Shown piece after piece: positions 33,861 through 41,730 of a DNA stretch of 64,000 bases (its first letter is position 1; each line of letters begins with the position of its first letter). Source of the DNA: Lentzea nigeriaca (GTDB taxonomy: Bacteria; Actinomycetota; Actinomycetes; Mycobacteriales; Pseudonocardiaceae); the NCBI RefSeq assembly GCF_016907955.1, contig NZ_JAFBCX010000010.1, positions 62,001 through 126,000 of the forward strand. The letters are read 5' to 3'. Under the pieces are notes generated by a model. That model saw only the letters and a program-made list of their open reading frames with translations, did no database searches and had not been told where the DNA came from. Made by a program: the position numbers and the translations under genes.

Positions 33861-34010
33861 CGTGAGAGCGCTATCTTCATGATCGAAGCGCGGCTGCCTG
33901 CCGGCATCACCCTCACTGTCACATCCCAAGAGATAGCTGCGACACGCGACTAGCGGTGCGACTCGGAACGTTCGCGAGGTAATTCACGCTCAGCAGGACA
34001 CCTCGCGGCA

Positions 34011-34055
34011 CCGCCCCCACGCCCCCGTACAACCAGTACGAAGGTGTGGGGGCGG
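34011..34055. terminator. Hairpin terminator downstream of the LLM oxidoreductase gene
   Basis: CCGCCCCCAC (34011-34020) pairs with GTGGGGGCGG (34046-34055); inside the loop CGTAC pairs with GTACG. Position 57 bp after the minus-strand stop at 34113 fits termination of that two-gene unit. A T-tract is not obvious, as is common in actinobacteria. Confidence 0.6.
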
Positions 34056-34112
34056 CACCACGATGCACACGTCCGACCGCAAATTCCCCCGGTAACATTC
34101 CGCGCCACACCA

Positions 34113-35132
34113 CTAAACGAGGAGCTCGCGGACCCGAGGCACCACCTCGGTTCCGTAGAGCTCGATCGTCCGCATCAACGACCCGTGCGACAGCCCGCCG
34201 ATCCCGTACTTCAGGTCGAACCGGCTGGCCTTCAGGGTCTTCATCGTCCGAGCCATCTTCTCCGCGACCGTCTCCGGCGACCCCACGAACAACGCGCCGT
34301 GCGGTCCCACCTCGTGCGCGTAGGACTCGGGGGTCGGCGTGGCGAACCCGCGCGTCTTCCCGAGCCGTGTGATCACGTCGAGGTAGTGCGGCCAGAACTC
34401 CTCGCGCGCCTGCTCGTCGGTCGGCGCGACGTGGCCGGGGGAGTGGATCCCGATCGGCAGCGGTGAGCGGCCGAACTTCTCCAGCGCGTGCAGGTACAGC
34501 TCGGAGAACGGGGCGAAGCGGCCGGGGTGGCCGCCGATGATCGCGAGCATCAGCGAGAAGCCGTACGAGGCCGCGCGCACCACGGACTGCGGGCTGCCGC
34601 CCACGCCGATCCACGTCGGGAACGGCTCGGTGAACGGCACGACGTCCTGCTCGTGCAGCGACGCGCGCGTCTTGCCCTGCCACGTCACCGGGCCGCCCTT
34701 CAGCAGCTCCGCGAAGAGATGCGTCTTCTCCTCGAACAGGTCCTCGTAGTCGGCGAGGTCGTAACCGAACAGCGGGAACGAGTCCACACTGGACCCGCGG
34801 CCCAGGATCACCTCGGCACGGCCGTCCGACACCGCGTTCAACGTCGAGAAGCGCTGGAACACCCGCACCGGGTCGTCCGAGCTGAGCACCGTCACCGCCG
34901 AACCCAGGCGGATGCGGGAGGTCCTCGCGGCGATCGCGGCGAGCACCACGTCGGCCGCCGACAGCGGCATGTCCGGGGTGTGGTGCTCGCCGATGCCGAA
35001 GAAGTCCAGGCCCACCTCGTCGGCGAGCACACCCTCCTCGACGACGTCGCGGATGGTCTGGGCGTGCGTCAGCGGCCTGCCCTCGGCGTCGTGGGTGACG
35101 TCGCCGAACGTGTCGAGCCCGAACGTGGTCAT
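34113..35132 (-). CDS. LLM-class flavin-dependent oxidoreductase (luciferase-like)
   Basis: 339 residues, ATG at 35132. Luciferase-like TIM barrel: FGLDTFGDVTHD at the N-terminus, EVGLDFFGIGEHHTPDMPLSAADVVLAAIAA, RIRLGSAVTVLSSDDPVRVFQ and DGRAEVILGRGSSVDSFPLFG are family landmarks, as is WIGVGGSPQSVVRAA. The cofactor could be FMN or F420; the coupled F420-dependent-reductase-like neighbour slightly favours F420. Its start overlaps the stop of that neighbour (ATGA), so the two are one transcription unit. Substrate unknown. Confidence 0.88.
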   Translation of the reverse strand: MTTFGLDTFGDVTHDAEGRPLTHAQTIRDVVEEGVLADEVGLDFFGIGEHHTPDMPLSAADVVLAAIAARTSRIRLGSAVTVLSSDDPVRVFQRFSTLNAVSDGRAEVILGRGSSVDSFPLFGYDLADYEDLFEEKTHLFAELLKGGPVTWQGKTRASLHEQDVVPFTEPFPTWIGVGGSPQSVVRAASYGFSLMLAIIGGHPGRFAPFSELYLHALEKFGRSPLPIGIHSPGHVAPTDEQAREEFWPHYLDVITRLGKTRGFATPTPESYAHEVGPHGALFVGSPETVAEKMARTMKTLKASRFDLKYGIGGLSHGSLMRTIELYGTEVVPRVRELLV

Positions 35133-35713
35133 GCCAGCTCCTTGGTGAACTTCTCGAATTCCGGACGGGCGACTGCGACGCCGAACAGCGGGCTGCCCGG
35201 CTCCAGCAACCGCCCTGCGGCCAGCGACCCCACCGGCACCGGCTCGAAACCGATGCGGCGCAAGAACTCCGACACGGCCTCCACCGCCGCCGCGTCGTCA
35301 CCTGCCAGCCCGACGGCACGGCCGTCCGGCGGTTCCATGTCCTGACAAGCGATGTGGTTGAGGGTTTTGACGACACGCGCGCCTACCAGTCGCGATGCCA
35401 CCTCTTCGGACGTGCCCAGCGGTGCGGCGGCGGGCGGCCAGTGGTTCATCGCGTCGATGACGATCTTGCCCGTGAACATCCCCGGTTCGAGCATCCCGAA
35501 CCGGTGCCACGGGATCGCCAGCACGACCAGGTCCGCATCGGCCACGGCGTCCGAGGCCGACAACGGCACCGCACCCGGCGCCAGGAACTCGGTGATCATC
35601 GCGATCCGCGCCGGATCACCCGAGCCCGCGATGGCGACCGGACAGCCCGCCGCCACAGCGAGACGCGCGAGAACCGGACCGACGTGGCCCGCACCGAGAA
35701 CAGCGATCCGCAC
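35129..35713 (-). CDS. NADP-binding oxidoreductase, F420:NADPH oxidoreductase-like
   Basis: 194 residues from a GTG at 35713 (VRIAVLGAGHVGPVLARLAVAAG). The N-terminal GxGxxG Rossmann motif (GAGHVG, 7-12) is followed by IAGSGDP, which could contact the 2'-phosphate of NADP, a DLVVLAIPWHRF strand and the VIDAMNHWP and ARVVKTLNHIACQDM stretches typical of the NPB/F420 reductase group. It resembles F420-dependent NADP reductases and related dinucleotide-binding proteins. Translationally coupled to the LLM oxidoreductase, suggesting a paired redox system. The first part of the open frame to 35803 is unlikely to be translated. Confidence 0.82.
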   Translation of the reverse strand: MRIAVLGAGHVGPVLARLAVAAGCPVAIAGSGDPARIAMITEFLAPGAVPLSASDAVADADLVVLAIPWHRFGMLEPGMFTGKIVIDAMNHWPPAAAPLGTSEEVASRLVGARVVKTLNHIACQDMEPPDGRAVGLAGDDAAAVEAVSEFLRRIGFEPVPVGSLAAGRLLEPGSPLFGVAVARPEFEKFTKELA

Positions 35714-35752
35714 AGCACACCCGACCTGACCTAGTTGACGTGTCACCCTATC

Positions 35753-35774
35753 TAACCGGACTTTACCCCGGTTA
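35753..35774. promoter_or_regulatory. Inverted repeat operator candidate between divergent genes
   Basis: TAACCGG (35753-35759) and CCGGTTA (35768-35774) are exact reverse complements with an 8-bp spacer. The site is midway between the reductase start (35713, minus) and the epoxide hydrolase start (35849, plus), suggesting shared control. No regulator gene is adjacent. Confidence 0.5.
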
Positions 35775-35848
35775 TTCCCGATGACGTACCAGGCCGCCGT
35801 CACCCGACGCTCGCGAACCTCGAACCGGCATCCCTACGGTCGGAAACC

Positions 35849-37117
35849 GTGTCCACCGAGCCGTCCCGCCGCAGTTTCCTGTCCGCCTCCGCCGCAGCAG
35901 CGCTCACGTTCGGCCTGCTCAGGACCAGCCCAGCGCAGGCGAGCGGTGACATCCGACCGTTCCGCGTGCACATCCCGGAGCGCGACGTGGCCGACCTGCG
36001 CCGCCGCGTCCTCGCCACCCGCTGGCCCGGCGCGGAGCTCGTCACCGACCTCTCCCAGGGCCCGCCCCAGCGGACCGTGAAGGCGCTCGCCCGTTACTGG
36101 ACGCACGACTACGACTGGCGCACCACCGAAGCCAAGCTCAACGCGCTGCCGCAGTTCATGACCGAGATCGACGGCCTGGACATCCACTTCCTCCACGTCC
36201 GCTCGAAGCACGCGAACGCGTTGCCGCTGCTCGTCTCCCACGGCTGGCCCGGCTCGGTCATCGAACAGCTCAAGATCATCGGACCGCTGACGGACCCGAC
36301 CGCGCACGGCGGCAAGGCCGGGGACGCCTTCCACCTCGTCATCCCGTCGATGCCCGGCTACGGCTTCTCCGGCACACCGACGACGACCGGCTGGGGCCCC
36401 GACCGCATCGCCCAGACGTGGATCGAACTGATGAAACGCCTGGGCTACAACCGGTACGTCGCCCAGGGCGGCGACTGGGGCGCGCTGATCGTCGACCTCA
36501 TGGCGCTGCGCAAGCCCGCCGGACTTCTCGGCGTGCACACCAACCTTCCCGGCGCCGTCCCCGTCGACATCGACAACGCCGCCCGCGCCGGCGGCCCGCA
36601 ACCGCCCGGGCTGCAGGGCGACGAGCTCAAGGCGTGGCAGGACGTGCTCTTCCGCTACAGCAAGGGACAGGCCTACGCGCGGATGATGGGCCTGCGCCCG
36701 CAGACTCTGAGCGGGTTCGCCGACTCCCCGGTCGGGCTGGCGTCGTTCATGATCGACCACAACCTCGCGAGCCTCGGCCTGATCGTCAGGGCGGGCGACG
36801 GGCACCGCGAAGGCCTGACGCGGCAGGACATCGTGGAGAACGTGTCGCTGTACTGGCTGACCAGCACCGCGATCTCCGCCGCCCGCCTGTACTGGGAGAG
36901 CAAGTACTCGGTGATCGCGGCCAAAGGCGTCACGCTGCCGGTCGCGGTCAGCGTGTTCCCCGAGGAGGTCTACCAGGCGCCGCGCAGCTGGGCCGAACGC
37001 GCCTACCCGAACCTGATCCACTACAACCGGGTCGCCAGGGGCGGGCACTTCGCGGCGTGGGAACAACCGCAGATCCTCGCCGAGGAGATCCGAGCGGGGT
37101 TCCGTCAGCTGCGCTAG
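35849..37117 (+). CDS. Tat-exported epoxide hydrolase-like alpha/beta hydrolase
   Basis: 422 residues, GTG at 35849. A twin-arginine signal (SRRSFLSASAAAALTFG, cleavage near AQA) precedes an epoxide-hydrolase N-terminal domain (FRVHIPERDVADLRRRVLATRWP) and the alpha/beta fold. Oxyanion motif HGWPGS, nucleophile Asp in QGGDWGALIV, lid tyrosines in SKYSVIAAKG, and the late His in ARGGHFAAWEQPQ. This is the EphB/juvenile-hormone epoxide hydrolase type; export by the folded-protein Tat route is unusual for such enzymes but seen in actinobacteria. Likely an extracellular detoxifying or scavenging hydrolase. Confidence 0.88.
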   Translation: MSTEPSRRSFLSASAAAALTFGLLRTSPAQASGDIRPFRVHIPERDVADLRRRVLATRWPGAELVTDLSQGPPQRTVKALARYWTHDYDWRTTEAKLNALPQFMTEIDGLDIHFLHVRSKHANALPLLVSHGWPGSVIEQLKIIGPLTDPTAHGGKAGDAFHLVIPSMPGYGFSGTPTTTGWGPDRIAQTWIELMKRLGYNRYVAQGGDWGALIVDLMALRKPAGLLGVHTNLPGAVPVDIDNAARAGGPQPPGLQGDELKAWQDVLFRYSKGQAYARMMGLRPQTLSGFADSPVGLASFMIDHNLASLGLIVRAGDGHREGLTRQDIVENVSLYWLTSTAISAARLYWESKYSVIAAKGVTLPVAVSVFPEEVYQAPRSWAERAYPNLIHYNRVARGGHFAAWEQPQILAEEIRAGFRQLR

Positions 37118-37127
37118 CTTGCGCGGC

Positions 37128-37880
37128 ATGTGGGACGGCGGTGACGCGTACGAACGCTATGTGGGCCGGTGGAGCCGGCCGGTCGCGCGGGAGTTCCTGC
37201 GGTGGCTCGACGTGCCACCTGGCCGCAGATGGCTCGACGTCGGCTGCGGCACCGGCGCGCTGACCGAGACCGTGCTGGCCCATGCCGAGCCCGCCTCGGT
37301 CGTCGGTGTCGACCCGTCCGCGGCGTTCCTCGACCTGGCCCGGCAACGGGTGCCCGGCGCGACGTTCGAGGTCGGCACCGCGATCGACCTGGGCGACCGC
37401 ACCGCCGACGTCGTGGTGAGCGGCCTCGTGCTCACCTTCGTGCCCGACGTGGCCCGCGCGGTGGCGGAGTTCGCCCAGGTAGCCCCGTATGTCGCGTCCT
37501 ACCTGTGGGACTACACGAGCGGCATGCAGATGATGCGCCTGTTCTGGGACGCCGCGAAGGACGTCGATCCCGCGGCCGCGTCCCAGGACGAGGGACTGCG
37601 CTTCGGCGACGTGAGCGACCCCGGCCCGTTGCGCACGTTCTGGACCGGCGCCGGCCTGCGCGACGTCGAGGTGACCGGCATCGTCGTGCCCACGGTGTTC
37701 CGCGACTTCGCCGACTTCTGGGAACCCTTCGAGGGCGGCACCGGCGCGGCACCCGCCTACGCCGCGACGCTGCCCGCGGAGCAGCTCGCGGCGATCCGCG
37801 ACCTGCTCCGCTCCCGTCTCCCGCAGGACGGCCCGATCGAGCTGACCGCCAGGGCGTGGGCCGTCAGAGGTGCGCGCTGA
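37128..37880 (+). CDS. Class I SAM-dependent methyltransferase
   Basis: 250 residues from the ATG at 37128 (MWDGGDAYERYVGRWSRPVAREFLRWL); a TTG 9 bp upstream is less likely. Motif I is WLDVGCGTGALTETVL, the acidic strand VVGVDPSAAFLDLAR, and post-motif VSGLVLTFVPDVARAVAEFAQVA. The MWDGGDAYERYMGRWS-type N-terminus is typical of a widespread small-molecule methyltransferase group. It follows the epoxide hydrolase by 10 bp and may share its transcript. The 3' end overlaps the convergent hydrolase by 17 bp. Confidence 0.85.
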   Translation: MWDGGDAYERYVGRWSRPVAREFLRWLDVPPGRRWLDVGCGTGALTETVLAHAEPASVVGVDPSAAFLDLARQRVPGATFEVGTAIDLGDRTADVVVSGLVLTFVPDVARAVAEFAQVAPYVASYLWDYTSGMQMMRLFWDAAKDVDPAAASQDEGLRFGDVSDPGPLRTFWTGAGLRDVEVTGIVVPTVFRDFADFWEPFEGGTGAAPAYAATLPAEQLAAIRDLLRSRLPQDGPIELTARAWAVRGAR

Positions 37881-38640
37881 GGAACCGCTCCAGGTGCGGG
37901 TTCACGTCGGCGGCGTGGGTGAGGCTCAGGAAGTGCGCCCCACCGTCGACCGTGACCAGTTCGGCCTTGGGCAGCGCGGCGACGAGCGCCTCCGCCTTCG
38001 CGACGGGGTAGGCGAGATCGGCGGTGCCGTGCAGCACGAGCACGGGCACGGTGATCTCCCCGGCGCGCTCCAGCACACCGTCACGGCTGACCAGGGCCTT
38101 CGCGATCAACCGCAGCCGGTCGGGCTCGACCGCGCTCCACTTCGGCGTCCACTCCGACGCGTCGTGGTCGCCGAGGCAGATCTTGGCGGTGCTCTCGAGC
38201 ACCGTCTCCGGCCCCTGTGCGATCCACACCTCGGTGAGCTGGTCGTACGCGGCGGCGATCTGCTCGTCCTCCGGCTCGGCCGAGGTGCCCAGCACCGCCA
38301 GCGCGGTCACGCGTTCCGGCGCCAGCAACGCCATCCTGAGCGCGATGAACCCGCCCTGACTCGTCCCGATCACAGCCGCGGTGCCGACATCGAGCGCATC
38401 GAGCACCGCGAGCGCGTCCCTGGCCACGTCCCAGTAGTCGAACGGCCCGTTCGCGGGCGTCGCGCCGTGACCGCGCTCGTCGATCGCGATCAGCCGGTAG
38501 TCCTTTCCGAACACCTCGACCTGCGGCGCCCACATCGTGACGTCCATCAGAAAGCTGTGCAGCAGCACGACCGCCGGGCCATTGCCGCCGTGGTCCACGT
38601 AGGACACCAGCTGCCCGTCGCCCGTCGTGACTGTTGCCAT
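37864..38640 (-). CDS. Alpha/beta-fold hydrolase
   Basis: 258 residues from the ATG at 38640 (MATVTTGDGQLVSYVDHGGNGPAVVLLHS); frame beyond to 38880 lacks homology. Oxyanion region LLHSFLMDVTMW, nucleophile elbow GTSQGGFIALRMAL with Ser, acid HGTADLAYPVAKAE and His in VDGGAHFLSLTH form the triad. The general look is that of 3-oxoadipate enol-lactonase-like and haloperoxidase-like serine hydrolases. Neighbours give no clue to the substrate; it is likely monocistronic. Confidence 0.85.
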   Translation of the reverse strand: MATVTTGDGQLVSYVDHGGNGPAVVLLHSFLMDVTMWAPQVEVFGKDYRLIAIDERGHGATPANGPFDYWDVARDALAVLDALDVGTAAVIGTSQGGFIALRMALLAPERVTALAVLGTSAEPEDEQIAAAYDQLTEVWIAQGPETVLESTAKICLGDHDASEWTPKWSAVEPDRLRLIAKALVSRDGVLERAGEITVPVLVLHGTADLAYPVAKAEALVAALPKAELVTVDGGAHFLSLTHAADVNPHLERFLSAHL

Positions 38641-38719
38641 GCCGAACCCCCATGTCTCACCCAGTGGATCATCAGCGGCACCCGCCCCTGATCGCGGGCG
38701 CGGGTGACTGCTCCTGCTG

Positions 38720-39073
38720 TTGTCGATCGTCGTCCCCGTACCCGCGGCGGCGCAACAGCCCAAGATCAGATTCGGCACGCCCTGCGTCCCCGGCTGCCCG
38801 GCGAGATCGGTCGGCGACGACCGGGTGCCCCGGCGTGATCCCCGAGTGTGGCGGAAGATCGCCACACTCGGGAAAGTCACCCCGTCCGATATCCCGTACC
38901 TCGCACCCGAGATCCAGTCGTTCTATAAGGCCGCATCGCCGCGCGGAAAAGACACCCCCGACTTCCACGCCGCGTTACCGCTGCTCAGCGCCGCGCAACG
39001 CCAGTGGCTGATGCAGCCGACCACCGCGACCGGTGGTTCGCGCACCTGGCTGGAAATGATTGTTGAAGGATAG
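38720..39073 (+). CDS. Small protein of unknown function with remnant signal peptide
   Basis: 117 residues from a TTG at 38720. The frame upstream reads stop (38705-38707), Leu, Leu, Leu, Leu, then the TTG and SIVVPVPAAAQ, so the hydrophobic core and AAA cleavage region of a signal peptide are visible but the positively charged n-region and a normal start are missing. The rest (KIRFGTPCVPGCPARSVGDD...PDFHAALPLLSAAQRQWLMQ) is soluble and unrecognised, with two cysteines. Either initiation is non-canonical or the 5' end is damaged. A weak coding call. Confidence 0.4.
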   Translation: MSIVVPVPAAAQQPKIRFGTPCVPGCPARSVGDDRVPRRDPRVWRKIATLGKVTPSDIPYLAPEIQSFYKAASPRGKDTPDFHAALPLLSAAQRQWLMQPTTATGGSRTWLEMIVEG

Positions 39074-39083
39074 GCTCGCCTAA
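39065..39083. promoter_or_regulatory. Probable iron box (DmdR/IdeR operator)
   Basis: GAAGGATAGGCTCGCCTAA at 39065-39083 matches the actinobacterial DtxR-family iron-box consensus TTAGGTTAGGCTAACCTAA at 14 of 19 positions, including the whole TAGGCT..CCTAA core. It overlaps the end of the preceding small frame and lies 80 bp before the DUF1540 gene, a normal distance for control of that gene. Confidence 0.55.
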
Positions 39084-39162
39084 TTCCCTTCGAATTGCGG
39101 GCCTTCTGCCGCGGTGGCATCGTCCGAATCACCGAACCTTTCCCACCACGGCAGGAGCGGAC

Positions 39163-39471
39163 ATGACCACCCTCGAGAACCCGGCGATGCCCGCCGTCCA
39201 CGATTGCACCGTGAGCGACTGCTCCTACAACCACGACGGCTGCCACGCCTTCGCGATCACCGTGCGGGGCGACAACGGGGCCGCCGACTGCGGCACCTTC
39301 ATCCCGCTGGGCACCAAGGGCGGCCTGGACAAGGTGATCGCGCAGGTGGGTGCCTGTTCCCGCACCGACTGCGTGCACAACGCCTCGCTGGAGTGCACGG
39401 CGGAGAGCGTGCGGGTCGGTCAGGGCGAAGGCGACCATCACGCGAACTGCCTGACCTACCAGCCTCGTTAG
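39163..39471 (+). CDS. DUF1540 cysteine-rich protein (two repeats)
   Basis: 102 residues, ATG at 39163 with GCAGGAG 6 bp upstream. Two cysteine modules are visible: CTVSDCSYNHDGCHAFAITV with a later Cys in ADCGTF, and CSRTDCVHNASLECTAESV with a later Cys in HANCLTY. This C-x4-C-x7-C pattern with N-A/C-x-A is the DUF1540 domain, suspected to bind a metal. The probable iron box 80 bp upstream suggests expression under iron limitation through a DtxR-family repressor. Function unknown. Confidence 0.88.
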   Translation: MTTLENPAMPAVHDCTVSDCSYNHDGCHAFAITVRGDNGAADCGTFIPLGTKGGLDKVIAQVGACSRTDCVHNASLECTAESVRVGQGEGDHHANCLTYQPR

Positions 39472-39601
39472 ACTTCGCGCCGACCGCCCGTCGCGCAGGA
39501 TCACGCCCCGCGCCCAGGAAACCGATGCCGGACACCAGCTGGCCGTCGAATCCCTGCGCGGACAGCAGGACCTACCGAACCGGATGGATGCGAGGCCGCG
39601 G

Positions 39602-40417
39602 TCAGAGCATGGCGAGCGGCTCGGGGCCGGACGGGGGAGGGAACGCGCGGTCCAGCTCCGCCAAGTCCTCCGAGGACAGCCGCAACGACAGCGCCGCCGC
39701 GTTCTCCTCGACGTGCTCGACCGTGCCCGCTTTCGGGATCGCGTTCACGTGCGGCAGCCGCAGCACCCACGCCAGCGCGACCTGGGCGGGCGTCGCGTCG
39801 TGCCGCCGCGCGACCTCCGCCAGCGCCGGCGAGTCCAGCAGGCGGCCCTGCTCGACGGGGGAGTAAGCCATGATCGGCATCCCGGCCGAGGCGTGCCACG
39901 GCAGCAGGTCGTGCTCGGGACCGCGCCGGGACAGGTTGTAGAGGATCTGGTTGGTCTGGCAGAAACCGGGCAACTCCCGCATGTCCGCCACGTCGAAGTT
40001 GCTGACACCCCAGTGCCGGATCTTGCCCGCCTCGCGCAACCTCTCGAACGCGTCCACGGTCCGCGCCAACGGCACGCTCCCGCGCCAGTGCAGCAGGTAC
40101 AGGTCGAGGCGGTCGGTGCCCAGCCGGCGCAGGCTCGCCTCGCACGCGCGCACGGTCCCGGCCGTGGAAGCGTTGGACGGCAGCACCTTCGACACCAGGA
40201 ACACCTCGTCACGGCGTCCGCGCACCGCCTCGCCCACGAGCGACTCGGCGGCGCCGGAGCCGTACATCTCGGCCGTGTCGATCAACGTCAGCCCGAGGTC
40301 GAGACCCGCCCGCAGCGCCGCGATCTCCGCGGCACGCCGGGAAGCGGACTCGGCCATCATCCACGTGCCCATGCCGAGTGCGGGAATCGTCTCACCGGAC
40401 GGCAGCGTGACAGTCAT
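39602..40417 (-). CDS. Aldo/keto reductase
   Basis: 271 residues from the ATG at 40417 (MTVTLPSGETIPALGMGTWMM); upstream frame is antisense to the next gene. The AKR tetrad is present: Asp and Tyr in IDTAEMYGSG, Lys in FLVSKVLPSN and His in LYLLHWRGS. The C-terminal NADPH-binding segment reads VNAIPKAGTVEHVEENAAALSLRLS. A single-domain TIM-barrel reductase of the AKR5-like soluble type acting on small aldehydes or ketones. It diverges from the membrane-protein gene with only 30 bp between starts. Confidence 0.9.
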   Translation of the reverse strand: MTVTLPSGETIPALGMGTWMMAESASRRAAEIAALRAGLDLGLTLIDTAEMYGSGAAESLVGEAVRGRRDEVFLVSKVLPSNASTAGTVRACEASLRRLGTDRLDLYLLHWRGSVPLARTVDAFERLREAGKIRHWGVSNFDVADMRELPGFCQTNQILYNLSRRGPEHDLLPWHASAGMPIMAYSPVEQGRLLDSPALAEVARRHDATPAQVALAWVLRLPHVNAIPKAGTVEHVEENAAALSLRLSSEDLAELDRAFPPPSGPEPLAML

Positions 40418-40447
40418 GCGCTCCAGCTTGCCGGGTACGTTGGACCG

Positions 40448-41086
40448 ATGCGACGTGCGGGCCTGGTGGTGCTGGTGCTGCTCGTCGTCGCGCTCGCCGT
40501 GCTGGCTCAGCTGGTGGACGTCCCCGACGGCGCGAGGCTGCGGGAACTCGTCGACGACGCGGGCAACGCGGCCCCAGCGGTCTTCCTGGCCGTGTGCGCG
40601 CTCGGCACCGCGGTGTTCTTCCCGAAACCCGTCCTCGCCACGGCCGCAGGGCTGCTGTTCGGGGTCGCGTGGGGGAGTGCGCTGGCGATCGCGGGGTTCA
40701 CCGCGGGCGCGATGATCGCGTTCGCGGTCGCACGCAGGCTCGGCAGGGACGCGGTGGCACCGTGGCTGGGGAAGCGGCTGCACACCCTGGAAGAGGTCTT
40801 CGCGCGCCGCGGGGTCGAGGCCACGCTCGTGATCAGGCTGCTGCCGGTGCTGCCGTTCACGCTGGCCAACTACGGCGCGGGCGTCACGTCCGTCAGGGCG
40901 GCGCACTTCGCGCTCGGCACGGCGCTGGGCCTGGTGCCGTCGACGGTGCTCGCGGCCGTGCTGGGGGACGCGCTGAGCGACATCGGGTCACCCCGGTCGA
41001 TGGTGGCGCTGGGGATCTGGGCGGCGCTGGCCGTCGGCGGCGTGTGGTGGGGACGCAGCCTTCTCCGAGCAGCCCAAAGGGCGTGA
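40448..41086 (+). CDS. TVP38/TMEM64 (DedA-like) membrane protein
   Basis: 212 residues from the ATG at 40448. About five or six membrane segments; the family core is FFPKPVLATAAGLLFGVAWGSALAIAGFTAGAMIAFAVARRLGRDAV, here spanning roughly residues 60-105, with the reentrant-helix arginine in LVIRLLPVLPFTLANYGAGV. SNARE-associated/VTT-domain proteins are implicated in lipid scrambling and polyprenyl-phosphate recycling. A role in envelope lipid handling is likely. Monocistronic, followed by the convergent rbpA unit. Confidence 0.88.
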   Translation: MRRAGLVVLVLLVVALAVLAQLVDVPDGARLRELVDDAGNAAPAVFLAVCALGTAVFFPKPVLATAAGLLFGVAWGSALAIAGFTAGAMIAFAVARRLGRDAVAPWLGKRLHTLEEVFARRGVEATLVIRLLPVLPFTLANYGAGVTSVRAAHFALGTALGLVPSTVLAAVLGDALSDIGSPRSMVALGIWAALAVGGVWWGRSLLRAAQRA

Positions 41087-41096
41087 GAAGGCGCGC

Positions 41097-41129
41097 AAAA
41101 AGCCGTCCCGGCACCAGACCGGAACGGCT
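41097..41129 (-). terminator. Intrinsic terminator of rbpA
   Basis: AGCCGTCCCGG (41101-41111) pairs with CCGGAACGGCT (41119-41129) with one mismatch around a 7-base loop. On the minus strand the hairpin is followed immediately by TTTT (complement of 41097-41100), 19 bp after the rbpA stop. Confidence 0.85.
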
Positions 41130-41147
41130 TGAAGCGTCTGCGAGAGA

Positions 41148-41492
41148 TCAGGCCGTGCGGGTACGGCGTCCGCGCAGCTCTTCGAGGCGCTCGTCGAGCA
41201 GCTCCTCGAGCTCGGGGATCGACCGGCGCTCCAGGAGCATGTCCCAGTGCGTGCGCGGCGGCTTGACCTTCTTCACCTCCGGCTCGACCCCGTCGATGAT
41301 CTTCGACTCGGTGCCGTGGAGGCGGCATTCCCAGGTCGGCGGCAACTCGGCGTCGTCGGAGAACGGGACCTCGAAGTCGTGTCCCTTGGGGCAGGCGTAC
41401 CGCGCCGCCCGGCGCGGAGCGAGATCGTGGTTGCGGTCGGTCTCGTAGCTGACTGCTCCGAGCCGGCTTCCACGCAAAACGCGGTCGGCCAT
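41148..41492 (-). CDS. rbpA: RNA polymerase-binding protein RbpA
   Basis: 114 residues, ATG at 41492 behind AAAGGA. RbpA binds RNA polymerase and group 1/2 sigma factors and stabilises the open complex. Landmarks are the N-terminal MADRVLRGSRLGAVSYETDR tail, the core YACPKGHDFEVPFSDDAELPPTWECR with two cysteines and a histidine, the basic linker EPEVKKVKPPRTHWDMLLERRS, and the C-terminal sigma-interaction helix IPELEELLDERLEELRGRR. This confirms an actinobacterial host. A terminator follows, and the leader carries a SigR-type promoter candidate. Confidence 0.97.
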   Translation of the reverse strand: MADRVLRGSRLGAVSYETDRNHDLAPRRAARYACPKGHDFEVPFSDDAELPPTWECRLHGTESKIIDGVEPEVKKVKPPRTHWDMLLERRSIPELEELLDERLEELRGRRTRTA

Positions 41493-41550
41493 GGCGGTGT
41501 CCTTTCGCTCGGCTCAGGGCCGGGGCCCAGGCTTCTTGCTCACCGTGTGC

Positions 41551-41577
41551 AACGCCCGGATTGCTCCGTTTGTTTCC
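41551..41577 (-). promoter_or_regulatory. Candidate SigR-type promoter for rbpA
   Basis: On the minus strand GGAAA (41577-41573) and GTT (41553-41551) are separated by 19 bp, close to the SigR pattern GGAAT-N18/19-GTT known from streptomycete rbpA. It lies about 60 bp before the start codon. Confidence 0.4.
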
Positions 41578-41730
41578 GGTTCGCTCTCATGGTCGCCCAC
41601 AGTGACGTCGTTCACTCGTCAACGAAGGCTTCCTACTAATGGATGCGATCGCCACAGGATCGTGACGCGTTATCAAGCTACTGCGCTCATGCGTCACTCT
41701 AATGGCCTAGCGGCGGCCGTGTGTAACCGG

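Larger units (their letters stand above)
33487..34112. other. Gene-free spacer with an inverted-repeat-bounded element and hairpins
   Basis: No credible gene is present. From left to right: the 177-bp repeat element (33494-33670), a stretch with no recognisable content, a 24-bp inverted repeat (33837-33860) and a strong terminator-like hairpin (34011-34055). Open frames in the spacer (for example minus 33431-33922) run through the repeat and have no domain features. Confidence 0.7.

Noticed and set aside
41148..41492. RbpA region as a generic zinc-ribbon protein
   Set aside because: N-terminal tail, core and C-terminal sigma-interaction helix all match RbpA specifically.
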